The translations under genes were made by a program, and so were the position numbers. 64,000 bases of DNA. Source: Polyodon spathula (taxonomy: Eukaryota; Chordata; Actinopteri; Acipenseriformes; Polyodontidae). The stretch spans positions 9,842,558 to 9,906,557 of the forward strand of contig NC_054553.1 of assembly GCF_017654505.1 (NCBI RefSeq). The letters are read 5' to 3'. Positions 25,310 through 37,984 of the stretch are shown here, in pieces. Each line of letters begins with the position of its first letter. Position 1 is the first letter of the stretch. The notes under the pieces are model-generated. The model saw nothing but the letters and a program-made list of their open reading frames with translations, was not told the DNA's origin and made no database searches.

Positions 25310-28300
25310 TGATGAACATAAAGCAATTAAAAAAAAAAAAAACAGCAAGGCATGCACAGTTCTCCAAAGCTTAATAAAACATTTCTACATAATGAGGTGT
25401 GAGTAGCAAGCTGAAGGAAATAATCATTAACATAATAATTAACTTCTACAGTTCCAACACTGTCCGCACCTTCATTCCAAATTGATCATGGGCTTCACTT
25501 GCTTATAAAGGACTTTATGATGCTTTATTGCAAATCCCAAACACAAACAGATGGAAGTGCAACCGAATGCATGTGAGGTAAAGTAGAATGGGACCAGTCA
25601 ATAACCAATCCAGATTAATAAGAATGGGAAGTCTACCCATTTATTTGTCATGGTGTCAACTCAGTGCTTTATGTCATCTTAATTTCCTGGAGCTGGTTCT
25701 CGTAGCCTAAAAACCATGACAGAATGCATCATTCACCACTAACAAGACAGTTGGCTGCAGTATGCCACTCTTCCTTTAAGGGTTTTTTTCAGCTCAAAGC
25801 ATGTTATGTGATTTGTTGCTTTGTTGACATGAATACAGGCCTCCTATTCCCTTAAAGATCAAAAGATATAAAGATCACTTCACCTCCTGCAGTCATTCCT
25901 CTTCACTGAATGGCAGAAAGTCCATCTAACCCATCCTCCTCGGATATTCTTTATTTTATTTTGTTGGTTTGTTTACTAATTATGTTTTGCATCAGCATTA
26001 TACTATGCACAAAGGGAATAAATTGGTGATTAAAAATGTAATACTGTTTTATTTCATCTTTTTGAGCTATTAAATATTCCCTACGGATCCGATCCATTCT
26101 GTCGCCTTGTGGGTGTCTTTTGTTCCTGATTTGGATATGTGTCTTTGTGTGTAGTTATTTTTGATGCCTCATTTGATATGCCTTGCTTTTGTGATACACG
26201 TAGAGATGTTTGTATTGTTGTTTTGGATGTTGTCATCAATTATGTACTTTCAAACCTATTTTTGCACAGTATTGGATGCAATTCAATATACAAGTATGTT
26301 GACTTCACTGTACAATAATTACACTGACTTATATAAAATTATATGGTCAAGAAAATAACTGAAGCTCAGTCTTCCTACCATTTACAGTAAATTTTACAGT
26401 GCACTTCATATACATTACCCCTAATTTCAATCTGCTTAGCTTTAATTTTGATGTTCTGTTTTTCTGCTGACTGAAGAGACAGGATACATAATTAAGCTGT
26501 TAGAATTAAGTTATTAATCTCAATTACACGTACTTTGAATTTTAGATCTACAGTAGCATATTCACTGAGACCACCATACTTTAATGCTGTTTGTTGAATG
26601 TACTCATTTTAAAACATTAGACAGCTGTCTCTCACAGCCTCCCTGTAGTGGCATACAAGACTTTCTCCATGGCTACCAGTAGTGTACTTTGGTTTACTTG
26701 ATTACTGTGCAATTGGATAGTTAGGCGTGTGTATGGGGGTGTGCTTATATGCAAGATAAGTGCATTTGTTTGTATACAAGACTATTCTAGAAAAGAGTTG
26801 AATTGGAACAAGTAAAAATATATAAGAAATACACTTTCAAGGCTGTAAGGCATTTTTTTCAATGTTACCCTCACAACTTACCATGGTGTTGTAGAGTAAT
26901 GAAAATGTACAAAGGCCTTCGCCTCCATGTCCTGCATTTGCCCATATCTTCAGGTTCATGGGTTAATATAAGTACAGTAGGTGCATTTTCACAGAAATAC
27001 ACAAACATTTTTGGCATGTCTATTAGTAGCCATGAATACATTCTTGTATGCCATTTAGTGGAACAGAAAATTAGAGAGAGGTGGCAACTTGGGTCAGAGC
27101 TGGCAATAAATACATGGAATAACTTAGATAAATACAATTAAGTAGATATAGAACAACCAGGTACTGATGTCAGCAGTGATACAAGAAAGAACAACCAGTG
27201 TAGCACATCAGTCTTGAAGCTCACAATAATCCATTTGACCAAGGCATGTTGAAATATTATACTACACAACTTGACATTGGCTACACAGGTTGTGTTTGGT
27301 TTGATACACAACATGATGGCTGAGAATGTAAGCTGGGCTTTGCCACTTTCCGCCACTGGAAATCACTCAGTCTGAGCACTGTATTTCCTCAGGGAAGTAA
27401 ATGAAATCCAAATTATGAAATACCTAATGCTGAGTTTACATCATGCCAGTTAACATCAATTGCATCATTTGTACCAGGAATGGGAGGCAAATGGACAACC
27501 GGTTGAAATTGTTACTCATTTGTTAGAACACCTGGGGGCCTACTTTCCATTCTCAAACCCATTTATTTTGCTACCCTACCAATGTATTAGAAGCACACAT
27601 ATTTTATGGTTATCATGGAAACCTAATCCAAACCTGTGAAACTATATTTGGTCATTTTATCAATTATTAAAAAAAGGGATGTTAGCAGTGGATTAGGCTA
27701 GCAGTCACCATGCTTACTCTTAGAACTGGTTACCTACATGCCTATCTAGATTCTTGGCATGGAGTGGGTCAACATATATTTTTGCTACTTATTGTTTAAT
27801 ACAAAACCTCACCTTCTCCTTAAATGTACCAGATGCCATGAAATCTGCCTCTTGCTTCTGGAAGTTTAAATTTTGCTGTTTTGGCTTTGTTATTTTGGCA
27901 AGAATGCCGGTCTTATTTTTAATACAAACCTTGACGGGCGAGGTGTCTTGCTTCTGTACTGTTTGCCACCTTTACTTTGGGCCTGAGGTGTTGAAATGCA
28001 GTGTTTTCTGCTTCTACAGTTAGACAAAGCTGATACACATTTAGCATTAAACACTTAATGAAGCAAAAGAGTTTTCGTTTTGAGCGGCCTCTTGTCAACG
28101 AACTGCAGTCTTCACAGGCAGGCAGGTGCCATTAAAAGCCTTCCCTTTCCAGTGGCTGTCACTTAGAAATTGACTTTGACACTGTGCTTCATAGTGGTGA
28201 TGCGAGCCCGGAGCGTTTTCTCAGACAGTTGTCTCTCCAGTCGTCTCCCTAGTCCCGGAGTTCTCGTACTGACATAGTTGGTCTTTTGATTTTGTTAGAG

Positions 28301-28792
28301 GTGTAGGTTTACTGGTAATAGAAACACCCACAAGCATTTGCCACTGCTTAGAGGGAGTTCATTTGGGTACTGAAGAAGGCACTATGCCCACTTAGAATTT
28401 AGTACAGCTGACAAATGGCTTTGCAGCCAAGCTGTCACTGACATTCTGAATAACCATATTTTCAATAGGAATTACTTATAAATATACTGTCTTCAAGTTG
28501 AGGTTTGTGACTCAGTTGGTAGAAACACCTTAAGCAAGAAGGTCACACAATTTCCATAGAGATACGCTGGACATAATTCTTCCTCAGGCACTGCTGCACA
28601 TTCTTTAGAATTGATGTACAGCCAAGTATGGTTCTGCTATGCATGCTGATGTCACATTAAGCATTGGTCCAAAAAGCCTGTTTCCTCTGTTAAATATATT
28701 TTTAGCAACTAAAGGGATCTAGTATAATTTTTTTTATAACCTATTAGGAGGTCCGACATCCTATCTGTACATGACGTAGTATCCTGTATGTA

Positions 28793-28823
<31 letters not shown>

Positions 28824-30320
28824 GATACCTATGGTTAAATCAATTTAGTCTGTTTGTATATGTTTTAATATCAAAATTGTTAAGGGGCTTCAAAGATCAT
28901 AAAGATTTATTTTATCTCTCATAATAAGTAGTCTAGAACTGCATCAATCAGCTACTTAATCGCATACAGCTCTTGATGCTGAACACTATTACATGAATCG
29001 TCTACTTTATTTGAAAGATAATTGTATGAGTTAACCCTGCTTCTTTAACCTGTCAAGGAATTATCTACACTAATAGGCAAAGGTGGGTCACAATTGCTTT
29101 TCTCTTCTTGTGATCCCATAAGTATCGACAACTTCTATTATCCTGTATTTTAATTTTGTATCACAATTGGATAATTCTACAAAGAGAACTCTGGGCACAG
29201 CTGATTAGGCCTTTCTTAGGGTGGTTTTGCTGTCTATGCCTTTTCCATACAGGTGGCTTAAGCAGTAAGTCAGAAGTGTATTTAAAAGAGAACATTATTT
29301 CCTCACTATTAAGTCTCTGTCTCTGATTAACAAGTCAAAATGGTGAAAGAAAGCTTATCAACTTCAAAAGACATGTTTATCTTTGCCTGTAATCAGTGGC
29401 TTACAGACAACAGAAGTAAAGCAACTATAATGGAACTAAATAGCTGAAAATCTCATGGGTTGGGAAGAATTAATGGAATCTTGTCAGCACATACTCATGT
29501 GATCAATATCTTTTACTTTAGTAACAAAGAACAATTATTGTTAATTTACTATGGGCCTAACATGTGCCTGAGGGAGAAAGCTAAAGATAAAAAGAATGGC
29601 CTTGTGATTCAACCTTCTTTCTCCAGAAGGTTACCTTACAAGATCTCCACACAGATTTTCACAGTGGTTCACAGACATATGTATGTATCCATATCATATC
29701 AGTAAAACCTGAAAATGTGTCACTCAGAATATTTATTAAACAATCTATTTTTTTTAATGTATCAATTGTAAATGGCATGTTGGATTATATATTGTTTTAT
29801 GAAAGTATTTTTATTTAAGGTGACCAAAAAAGCATAATTCAAAGGGTAGCTAAAGTACTGTATCTAGTTGCTCAATATATTAAGTTGTAAAAATGTCAGT
29901 TTCCACATTTCTAAAAAACATATTAGAGACATATGAAAACAAAAACATCAATAGAGTTGAGGGAATCAACTTAATCAAAGACTTACAAATCCTACTAGTC
30001 ACTATTTCAAGTGCAGCATAGAGACCAGGACCAGAGGTCATGTTTGGAAATTGAGTGGAGACAGACTCTGGTCAGATGGTACAAGTCACAAAGAGTGATG
30101 AGTGTGTGAAATGATTAACAAGCCCTGCTGCTGCTGCTAAGTTTTTGGGGTCCTTTAAGAACCTGCTAGATTAGGCAGGTACTAAGAACCAGTCAAGTCA
30201 TGATCGATATGTTCTCATAAAGACATAACCTAAAGATATGCTGTAGAGACACTGCCATAAATTAAACTTCATTCCCACTTCCACCTCCAAAAAAATATGG
30301 GAAAAAAATAAGGAAAAAAC
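25310..30320. other. Non-coding intronic stretch
   Basis: No gene or datable transposon was recognised, apart from a poly-C run at 28795-28823. Short frames such as 26803-27141 show no known motif. Confidence 0.55.
28795..28823. repeat. Poly-C tract, about 29 bp
   Basis: Uninterrupted C run in AT-rich intron. Confidence 0.95.
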
Positions 30321-30325
30321 CTACT

Positions 30326-30438
30326 GCAGATATGTGTTAAAAACCATACCGCAGAACTGTGTTAAAAACCATACCGCAGAACTGTGTTAAAAATCATACT
30401 GCAGATCTGTGTTAAAAACCATACTGCAGATCTGTGTT
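30326..30438. repeat. Minisatellite, 25-bp unit, about 4.5 copies
   Basis: The unit GCAGAACTGTGTTAAAAACC plus ATACC is repeated head to tail with single-base differences (ATATG, AACTG, ATCTG variants). The units abut with no spacers. Confidence 0.95.
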
Positions 30439-30844
30439 TGTGTTGTGCAATCATAGTAAGGTTGCAACATGCTTCAGGAACACATGCTTGCTTCATTTTC
30501 ATGTAAGACTACCTCTGCATGGTGCTAGAGCTTAGCTGAAAGCCAGTTTAAATAGTCCCCCCAGGATTCCGCAATAGCGGAAAAAATCAAGGAATTTGCT
30601 CTCTCATGGAAAAAAAATCAAAACTCAAACATTTGCTCCCTACTATCACTGTACATGTCACTAGAGCTCATACACGATATTTGTATAGTGAGAAGTGTGG
30701 GTTTCAGTGTGAGCTATAGTTCAGCCATGGAGAAATTCCTAAGGCCACCGTCATAGCTTCTGTTAAACTGGCAGAAGACCGTGACAACTATCATCGATAG
30801 ACAAACAGCGGCTAATTAAGAACGAAACAAGGTTATTAAGGAAA

Positions 30845-30846
<2 letters not shown>

Positions 30847-30911
<65 letters not shown>
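30847..30911. repeat. (ATT)n microsatellite, about 65 bp
   Basis: Trinucleotide run. In this genome such runs also form SINE tails, but no SINE body adjoins this one. Confidence 0.95.
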
Positions 30912-30974
30912 TTACAAAAGGACTTCATAGTTTAGTCTATAGTTTAAAAGGTCAGAGAAAAACAATTAGGACCT

Positions 30975-31615
30975 TGTGGCAGTGCGATTGTCCTGCACAG
31001 CGGTAAATTAGTGTTGGTGTGGTTTATATGTGGGAATGGGTTTATTTTGTGACGTTTTGGTACTTGATTAGTTTGATTGTATTATTGTTTACAGACGGTC
31101 GCTCGATTGAGACTTGCTGCCTGCTATGCTTGATTGAGGGAAGGGCAGCAAGTGATTGGCTGTGCTGGTCCTCAATCAGCAGGTGGGCGGGTCTCGACCG
31201 AGTGTCCGTCAGTTTAAAAACATCTGTGGGAGATAGCTCGGGGCTGCTGCAAGGCCTGCCGTTTTCACGGCACCTTTTTGAGTTATAGCTTGGGGTATTG
31301 TGTTTTATTTTGCACTTTTTGTACGGTTTACTGTATTTGTCCTCTGTGCGTTACCATCGCTGGTAACGTCACATGACCGCCTTTATTTTACTTTCGTTTT
31401 CTGTTTTTGTTAATAAATCCTGCGCGCCTGTGCCGGCGTTTCAACACCACCTCAGTCTCTGTATGCTTGAACAGAGGCTACCCACACGCGTGACTCGAGG
31501 AAGACCCTGTCACATATGGTGTCATGACTCACAGGCGGCTGTTGGGCGACTGCCGCCCTCTTCCTGCAGCCCGTGAACATGCCAGCAGAGTCAGCACAGA
31601 TCTCTCCCTGTTACA
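30975..31615. mobile_element. LTR-like insertion (solo LTR or composite) with 5-bp target duplication GACCT
   Basis: The insertion starts TGTGGCAGTGCG and ends CCCTGTTACA, the TG...CA form of retrotransposon LTRs. It is flanked by GACCT at 30970-30974 and 31616-31620. It is GC-richer than its surroundings and carries an AATAAA signal near 31412. A second possible LTR end, CCCTGTCACA, occurs at 31514 followed by TATGGTGTCA, so the right 100 bp may be a separate piece. That piece is closely related to the right end of the solo LTR at 54937-55655. No gag or pol sequence is present. Confidence 0.7.
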
Positions 31616-31620
31616 GACCT

Positions 31621-32234
31621 GTACTCCCTATGTTGAAGGTCCTGAAAGATGTCATTATAATTCTACAATATGTGGAAATACACAGGTTTTTTTGTACATG
31701 GTGTAGTAACATGAATGTTTAAAAAGGAAGAGGGCAGTGAACTACATTAGATATTATCCAACTACTCGGGCTAACTTAACATTTTTGTGAAAATCCTCTT
31801 TTTTTTTAAATCTACTTTCCCGTTTGTTAAGTGATAAGTGATGGTAGCACTTTCACATTGTGGACTTGGTCAAAGAAACATGAAAGAGAGTTTATCAGCC
31901 AATCAATCTCTCCTGTCCCTGTTTCCAAGCGCTTGTCAGTTTCCAAACTATTTTTATTTGCTGTTTTGATATTTTAAAATTACGGTATTTTGGTGAACAA
32001 CAAATGTTTCTAAAAATACCGCTACATTTGTAAGAAAAAGCCCCAAGCCTAGTACACATTTGTAAAATGTACTAATGCTAATTTGAATCCCAGTGCACGA
32101 TTATAATCTTATTCTGCTAGGCAAATTATTACTAATGTGATTCAATATAGTCATGTTTTGGCCATAACTGTATTTAATTTATTTTTTAAGAATTGTTATG
32201 TTTCATGTATATTTAAAAAAGTGGCAGTGCTATA

Positions 32235-32272
<38 letters not shown>

Positions 32273-32590
32273 TGAACTTGCTGAACGTGTTTGCTTTATT
32301 GTAGGTGTTTTTTTGCTTTTCCTTCTTTGATTTCACTAAAATATGGCAAACATGTTTGTTCTGTTTTTTTCATATTCTAGTAATGTGATATTAAAAAAAA
32401 TGAAAAAATTAACTGTGACTTAGTTTTCTTATTTATTTATACTTATTGACTCTGTTTTTCATTAAAAAGTCATTGCTGCAAAATGTTGCAGAAAAACCCT
32501 ATTTTCTCGTTGCAGATTTTAGAAATTTTTTGTGGGGATTATTTAAAGGTAATACATGTGGCTGCACATGCAAGAGTCACATATAAAGAC
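31621..32590. other. Non-coding intronic stretch
   Basis: AT-rich DNA with a poly-T run of about 30 bp at 32240-32270. No gene seen. Confidence 0.6.
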
Positions 32591-32977
32591 ATAGGGCCCG
32601 ATCTTCGCGCAATCCCCTTGTTACATTTGTGCCTCGCAAAAAAAATAATGCTTTGGCACAAAATGAGATATTCTAAAATGGCTCAAAGCAGTTGCGAGAC
32701 AATTGAATATAGCAGTTTTTTGAGCAATTCGCAAATCTAGTTTGTGGTTGATCGTATCATGGTCTGGCTTTAGGAAAATGTAAGTATGCCTTTCACAGCA
32801 AGAGTGCCATGACGGTGATTGGCTCTCCGAAGTGCAGCTGCCCACCCTACACCCATAATACGCAGCAATCTATGGAATAGCCAAATATAGCAACAGACCA
32901 CAAAATGGTGTATGACGTATTTATATACTTAATTTACAGATGTGTGACCACACACAGCAAAGATAAGAGGCAGGACC

Positions 32978-32998
32978 CCCCCCCCCCCCCCCCCCCCC
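32978..32998. repeat. Poly-C tract, about 21 bp
   Basis: C run inside the left half of the Harbinger-bounded segment. The remaining left half (32.6-33.6 kb) holds no recognisable coding sequence. Confidence 0.95.
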
Positions 32999-33680
32999 AC
33001 CTCTTCATCCATCTTTCAATCTTCATCTCTATACTTTGATGGCACACGTTGGATGCCGATATGTCTGTGGTGCAGTGAAGAACACATATAACTGTATATG
33101 TAAACACACTACTGCTGTCCATCATATCAATACAATACTCTGATAATGATGAAACACATAATTGATCCGCCCATCCAATGTGTGTGTATGGGGGGTGGGG
33201 TGGTTGGGGTTCTGTACTATTGTACGTTCAACATTGTATCACAGTTGATGCATATATCATCAATATCGTAACATAACACTGACAAGCAGTTGATCAGAAA
33301 ACACTAAACACTAAGCAATTGTACTGCACATGCTACCAAAGTCTCTATGTGACACTGAGTGGACTGTTACTCTGACACTATTTGAGTCAGAGGTGCACTG
33401 TTACTGTAACTAGCACATCGCAATTATAATTGATTAATTAAAATTGTATTGCACTATGTGCATATGGAATGTCCACCTAGAATACATTTGCATCACATGT
33501 TTCTAATTACCTATGCATTACCATATGCTAATATGACCGTATTAAAGGAACAGAAGGAAAGCAGTGTGCTGGACAGAGGTGAGTTCATGTTTCATCTGTT
33601 GGGCATGGAAATATAAACATCACTATGATATGAGCATGTTATGTTATTATGGAAGCAAAAAAAGAGGATCGTTGCTTGTA

Positions 33681-34248
33681 TGTTTTTGCACAAATTGACT
33701 ATGGTGATGCAGTATATAGGTTTGCATCGCCATCAACTTTAGGTAAACTGGACTTGTTATATACTCATCATTGTATATTATATTATTTGGTAGACTGGAC
33801 TTCTTTGGCTTCACGTAGGTTCAAGCAATGGTATATTCTGGTATATAAGGCTATTCAAAGTATATTACCCTCTTATTTAAATGAATACCTTATAGCTTCC
33901 CATAGTAACCATAGCCTCAGATCTCATTCTTTTTTTGCATTTTAAAATCCCAAATGTACGTACTGGGGCTGGGAAAGGGTCCTTTACTTATTATGCCCCA
34001 TGGTCCTGGAATGAGTTCCAGTCCAAACTAAAGCTGCAGACCCAGATATCTTTATTGCAATTTAAGAGTAAACTGCATGATTTCGTGACTGAGAGTTGTA
34101 ATTGTTTTAAACAGTTGACTACTTTTGTGTATTTTGTTTTAAATGTGATATATTGTTTTAAATGTGATTTGCCTGTGTCTTAATTGCTTGGCTAGGTCTT
34201 ACTCGTAGAAGAGGTTTTAATCTCAATGTGAATACCTAATTAAATAAA

Positions 34249-34250
<2 letters not shown>
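33681..34250 (+). pseudogene. 3' end of a second LINE: reverse-transcriptase C terminus and tail
   Basis: The frame reads IDYGDAVY, then LDLLYTHHCILY, SLASRRFKQWYILVYKAI, LPSYLNEYL. After a frameshift near 33940 it reads PNVRTGAGKGSFTYYAPWSWNEF and FKSKLHDF. The order (DYGD.VY, LD..YH, SL..RR..HW....YKA, P.YL, R...G...F.Y.AP..WN) matches the C terminus of CR1/L2/Rex-like ORF2 proteins. The 3' tail ends CTCAATGTGAATACC and TAAATAAAGG and passes directly into (TA)n at 34251-34306. It lies inside the Harbinger-bounded segment. Confidence 0.85.

Positions 34251-34306
<56 letters not shown>
34251..34306. repeat. (TA)n microsatellite at the LINE tail
   Basis: TA run that directly continues the LINE 3' end, and may have grown from its terminal repeat. 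Confidence 0.95.
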
Positions 34307-34308
<2 letters not shown>

Positions 34309-34574
34309 TGGTATTGAAAATAGGATGATATTGCATAGTCGGCAACCAGTTTGGGGTCATACAAGCAGCCTACTAATATATTTGTGTGCAGTTTTTGCAA
34401 AGGCTTTGTTGGGCACACAAGCCGTTGTCTTATGTATTATAGATTATAAAACAACGTTTTCGGAATACTGGTATCCAGAATATGGACTGATTCTATCTGG
34501 AATACCGTGTTTACCTGGCATGGAATAGATATTCAAATTTCTCACTATTCTGAATACAACTGGAATCCTGATAG

Positions 34575-35116
34575 AACATGACAACTGGAACAGGTGCCCG
34601 GATAGCAATATGGGTGCAGTCAATTGCACCTACCACACACGGCAGGTGCGCGACCTCAAAAAAACCCTGCATTATCACCTCCCTGTTTGCTCTGGTACTG
34701 GGGAATTTAATATGTTACTCAGCACGTCGCAGCAATGTGATTATGAACCTGTTGAGGTGGCGGGACACAGCTGACTGGGTGAACCTCACTGTATCACCTG
34801 CTATCTTCTGGAAGGTCCCTGTCACCAGGATACACATACAGACAGACACTACCAATTGCTCAGACAAGGCATGACTGTGCAGGTTTGTTCTGTCCAAGTC
34901 ATCATGCAGCATGTGACATAGATGAGTCATCATGCCTCGGTCGAGACGATACCTGGACACGACCTGCTCATTGCTGAGCTCCTCATACGTGTGACGAGGC
35001 CGGGACACCCTTTTAGCATATCTTCACCTATATTGGGGTTGCTGTTGCTGGGTGTGCCTTGCATCATTCACATCCACATATCGATGGACACGTTGCATGG
35101 TAACCACGTTTCCCAT
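34575..35116 (-). pseudogene. Harbinger transposase (HARBI1-like), N-terminal half, with two in-frame stops
   Basis: From an ATG at 35116-35114 one frame runs to about 34575. Codon 31 is a stop (TGA), and a second stop (TAA) lies at 34717-34715. Between them it reads YEELSNEQVVSRYRL, DDLDRTNLHSHALSEQ, TGTFQKIAGDTVRFTQSAVS. This is the helix-rich N-terminal region of HARBI1-type transposases, which typically read SDEE..RYRL, GSFQ...GD and ISQSTVSR. After the second stop it reads HIKFPSTRANREV and GFFEVAHLPCVVGAIDCTHIA, the first part of the DDE nuclease domain, with the catalytic D in GAIDCTHI. The remaining DDE motifs are not seen. Confidence 0.85.
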
Positions 35117-35424
35117 TGTTGTCTGTTTGTAGTCATTATTGGAATGGTAGTGTGCGCGGAGTTAACGCAGTCCTTTTACAATCCTTATTCTGCGCGTCAC
35201 AAACCTGGTTTTGTGCTTCACGCATACCTTCAAATATACCAGGATCACGCATATTGTCAGTCACTCCCCCCCATATTGCGCGATGCATACATTTTATTTC
35301 TGCACAGCACAGAATGGATTGTGATGCATAAAAGGACATTTCGAATATGGCAACTTGGCACAACGGCCATTTGTTACGCACATACCCCTCTGCGTGGTGC
35401 GCAAACCTTTCGAAGATCGGGCCT

Positions 35425-36876
35425 ATATTGTGTTCCCCACTAGTTATTTAGCACCAGGAGAAACACATTCAACTCAAAAGGTGCTCACTGCATTTAATAA
35501 CTAAGCTTAAATATGGTTTGTTGTACCTACTTATATGCACAATTTGAAACATTTTTTATAGTGAGTGATTCATCGCAGACCTCTATAAACCTCCTGATGC
35601 CTTGATGATTAGTGGTTACATTTTGGATACAGATAGTTATAAAAATGAAAAGCTTTCTGGAATCATAATACACTACTATTATGATGATACTCCGAAATGG
35701 GAGAAAAAAAAAAAAAAATCACTAGCCTCCCGGTGAAATTTCAGACAATGCCTTTTGTATATAGGAAGAAGAATCGAGGTCTTTGACCCCTACAGGACCT
35801 TCAATCTTCAGACCTTCAGCATGATGTTTGATACAGGCAGGACAGAAATTGTGAGGCACCATCACTACAGTATCAAAATCAATACTGTGGTCTTCCTATC
35901 TGTTATGCTAATACAAATTGAGATCCATATTTAATGTTGCAAAAAAGCAAATTTGCTCGCAAAAACACCCTTCAATAACCATCTGTCTAAACTCCTTTTT
36001 ACCTCCCTCCCCTTGCATTTATTTTTAGTGCAGAGGAGTATATTGCCACAGGCACATATGGATTCCCATTTACAACCCAGTCGGATGACTGCAGGTGTTG
36101 TTCTCCACAAGGGAAGTCTTGGCAGACGGTGTCTTGCATTCCTTTGTTAGAAACACAATCTCTTTAAGAAAATGTCAGCCATCGAGAGATGAAATGATGA
36201 GCACATGGAGTTGATGATATGTTTTCTCACGGTTCTGCTGACAGGGAAGGTAGCAGTTGATTGTACCACTGTGGTCTAATCTATAAGTCTAAGGGGAGAG
36301 AAAAGGTTCCCCTCAACAGTTGCACAACACTACAGCGGGACCCTTGCTATAGCGCTGGCTTATTAGCCTACAATAATTATCATTTTATGACTGGGCAGTT
36401 GAATTGTATGTTGCAGTTAGTGTTGCACGTTTTAAGTAAAAAAAATAAAAAGATAAAGTGATAAAGGGAAATATGTGCAAAGTGATTTGTGGATGAAAAA
36501 CCCCATAATGCTGCCATAAATTGAGTTTAGCAGCCGTAAAGTCTTTTGCCATCATTAATCGATTAAAATTATATTGAAATGCATTCAAATGAAGAAAATA
36601 GCATGGAATTGGGCAGGATCTGGATACCAAGTGGGCTCAAACATTATAATGTAATGTAAGGATTTTACCTTGCACTTAGGCAATTGTTGACCTTCTAGAA
36701 ACTTTACATCTCTTCTTACAAGGTATAAACCATTGTAGAAGCGAGTAACTAAAAGCTGTATAAAAGCACATGCCTGCAGAGACCTGTCATTGGCTTCAGG
36801 AGGGATGCTGTGGTACACTTGCTGATTCCTTGTTGAGGAGAGACAGGAACACGTTCAGAGGAGAATGGCAAGATGA
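35425..36876. other. Non-coding stretch between two Harbinger remnants
   Basis: No gene seen; short fortuitous frames and a poly-A run near 35707. Confidence 0.55.
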
Positions 36877-37240
36877 AAAAGACCACATCTTTTAAATTCC
36901 AGGGTCACTTTGTTTGGGACGGAGGATGTGGTGCTAAAACATTACTGTCTCACTGTGCAGGTCATTTTAGACCTAATAGCTGAACTGAGGGATGAACTAG
37001 ACCCCGGTGTCAATCTATGGACCGCTGTCCCAGCACATGTGAAAGTACTGTGTTCTCAGCACTTCTTAGCCTCTAGTTTCTTTCAGAACACAGTTGGAAT
37101 ATCTGGAGGGATAGCCCAGTTCACTTTTTCCAGAGTGCTAGGCACATTTTTTGATGTCATGTTAAAAAGAGTTGGCCAATACATATAATTTCCTAAGGAT
37201 ACTAGCACAACTGATGTTGGCTGAGGCTTTTCCAGACAAC
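36877..37240 (+). pseudogene. Second, distinct Harbinger transposase fragment
   Basis: The + strand frame after a stop at 36874-36876 reads KRPHLLNSRVTLFGTEDVVLKHYCL, VILDLIAELRDELDPGV, PAHVKVLCSQHFLASSFFQ, VGISGGIAQFTFSRVLG and GQYI. It then hits a stop at about 37188 and continues FPKDTSTTDVG. This is the N-terminal region of a HARBI1-like transposase (usual words: SGSFQ..VG...GISQ.T.SR.L, YI.FP). Its sequence differs strongly from the copy at 34.6-35.1 kb and it is on the opposite strand, so it is another subfamily. The DDE domain is not recognisable downstream. Confidence 0.8.
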
Positions 37241-37984
37241 TCAGTTTCATGCTGAGTGACCTCAGCTGTAACAACTCTCAGCAATTTCTCAGGAAACTTT
37301 TCTTTTTTTTTCCATATGCCAAGAGGACTTTGCTGCCTTTCCTCTGATAAATATTTTTTGCTTTGTATTTTTGTGCTCCACAAATGTCATACAGTGACTA
37401 CTGCTCTCTGTATCCTAACTCTACATGTGCAGTCCACTAAATAGACCAATGCGCTCACTGAGACCCTCATTATCATAATTGCGGATCATTATTTGTCCGT
37501 GTTGAGTAATTTGCATTGCTCTTAAGCTTACAAAGGGCACAGTGCAAAATAATTGCCTGGCCGCAATGAATCTGAATTTTGCATTAGCAATCATATGCAC
37601 TGCGCCTATACTTACTTACTCAACCCCTATATGTGAACAAGGCACTGTATGCTAGTCTCAATGATTCTGTTCAGTCTCATTGATGCAGTCTCATGCTTTT
37701 ATCTCATTAATTTGCAAATGTGCAAGCTTGAAGAATAAACACATGTAATGTAGCTATATTTCTTGAAGTATTTGTGGAAGCTTAGTTGGCACCTGAGCTA
37801 ATATGTGCATGTTTAGTTTGTTATTTTTATTTCATTCTGGATTTTTTAACAAAAAAAATCTGATATTTTTTATTTTATTTTTTTTGTTTAAAAAGCCTTT
37901 TAAAAATGCCCTTACATTAGCTTAGGTATATAAAGTTAACATTTTAGAGCAGTGGAGGGATGTTATATTTTCTTAACATATTAC

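Larger units (their letters stand above)
32594..35424 (-). mobile_element. PIF/Harbinger-type DNA transposon remnant, 2.8 kb, with nested LINE
   Basis: The left end GGGCCCGATCTTCG (32594) and the right end CGAAGATCGGGCC (to 35424) are inverted copies. A 3-bp ATA may be duplicated at both sides; PIF/Harbinger elements duplicate 3 bp, usually TWA. A Harbinger transposase remnant sits inside, near the right end and on the minus strand. A LINE fragment and (TA)n fill 33.68-34.31 kb, and the second half of the transposase is missing or unrecognisable. I infer one Harbinger insertion later interrupted by the LINE. It is also possible that the two inverted ends belong to separate related copies. Confidence 0.7.

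Noticed and set aside
30326..30438. Possible CRISPR-like regular repeat
   Set aside because: The 25-bp units abut without spacers, and the window is vertebrate DNA.
34922..35443. 173-codon + strand frame, the longest in the window
   Set aside because: It is antisense to the Harbinger transposase remnant and its flank. The minus strand carries the recognisable protein.
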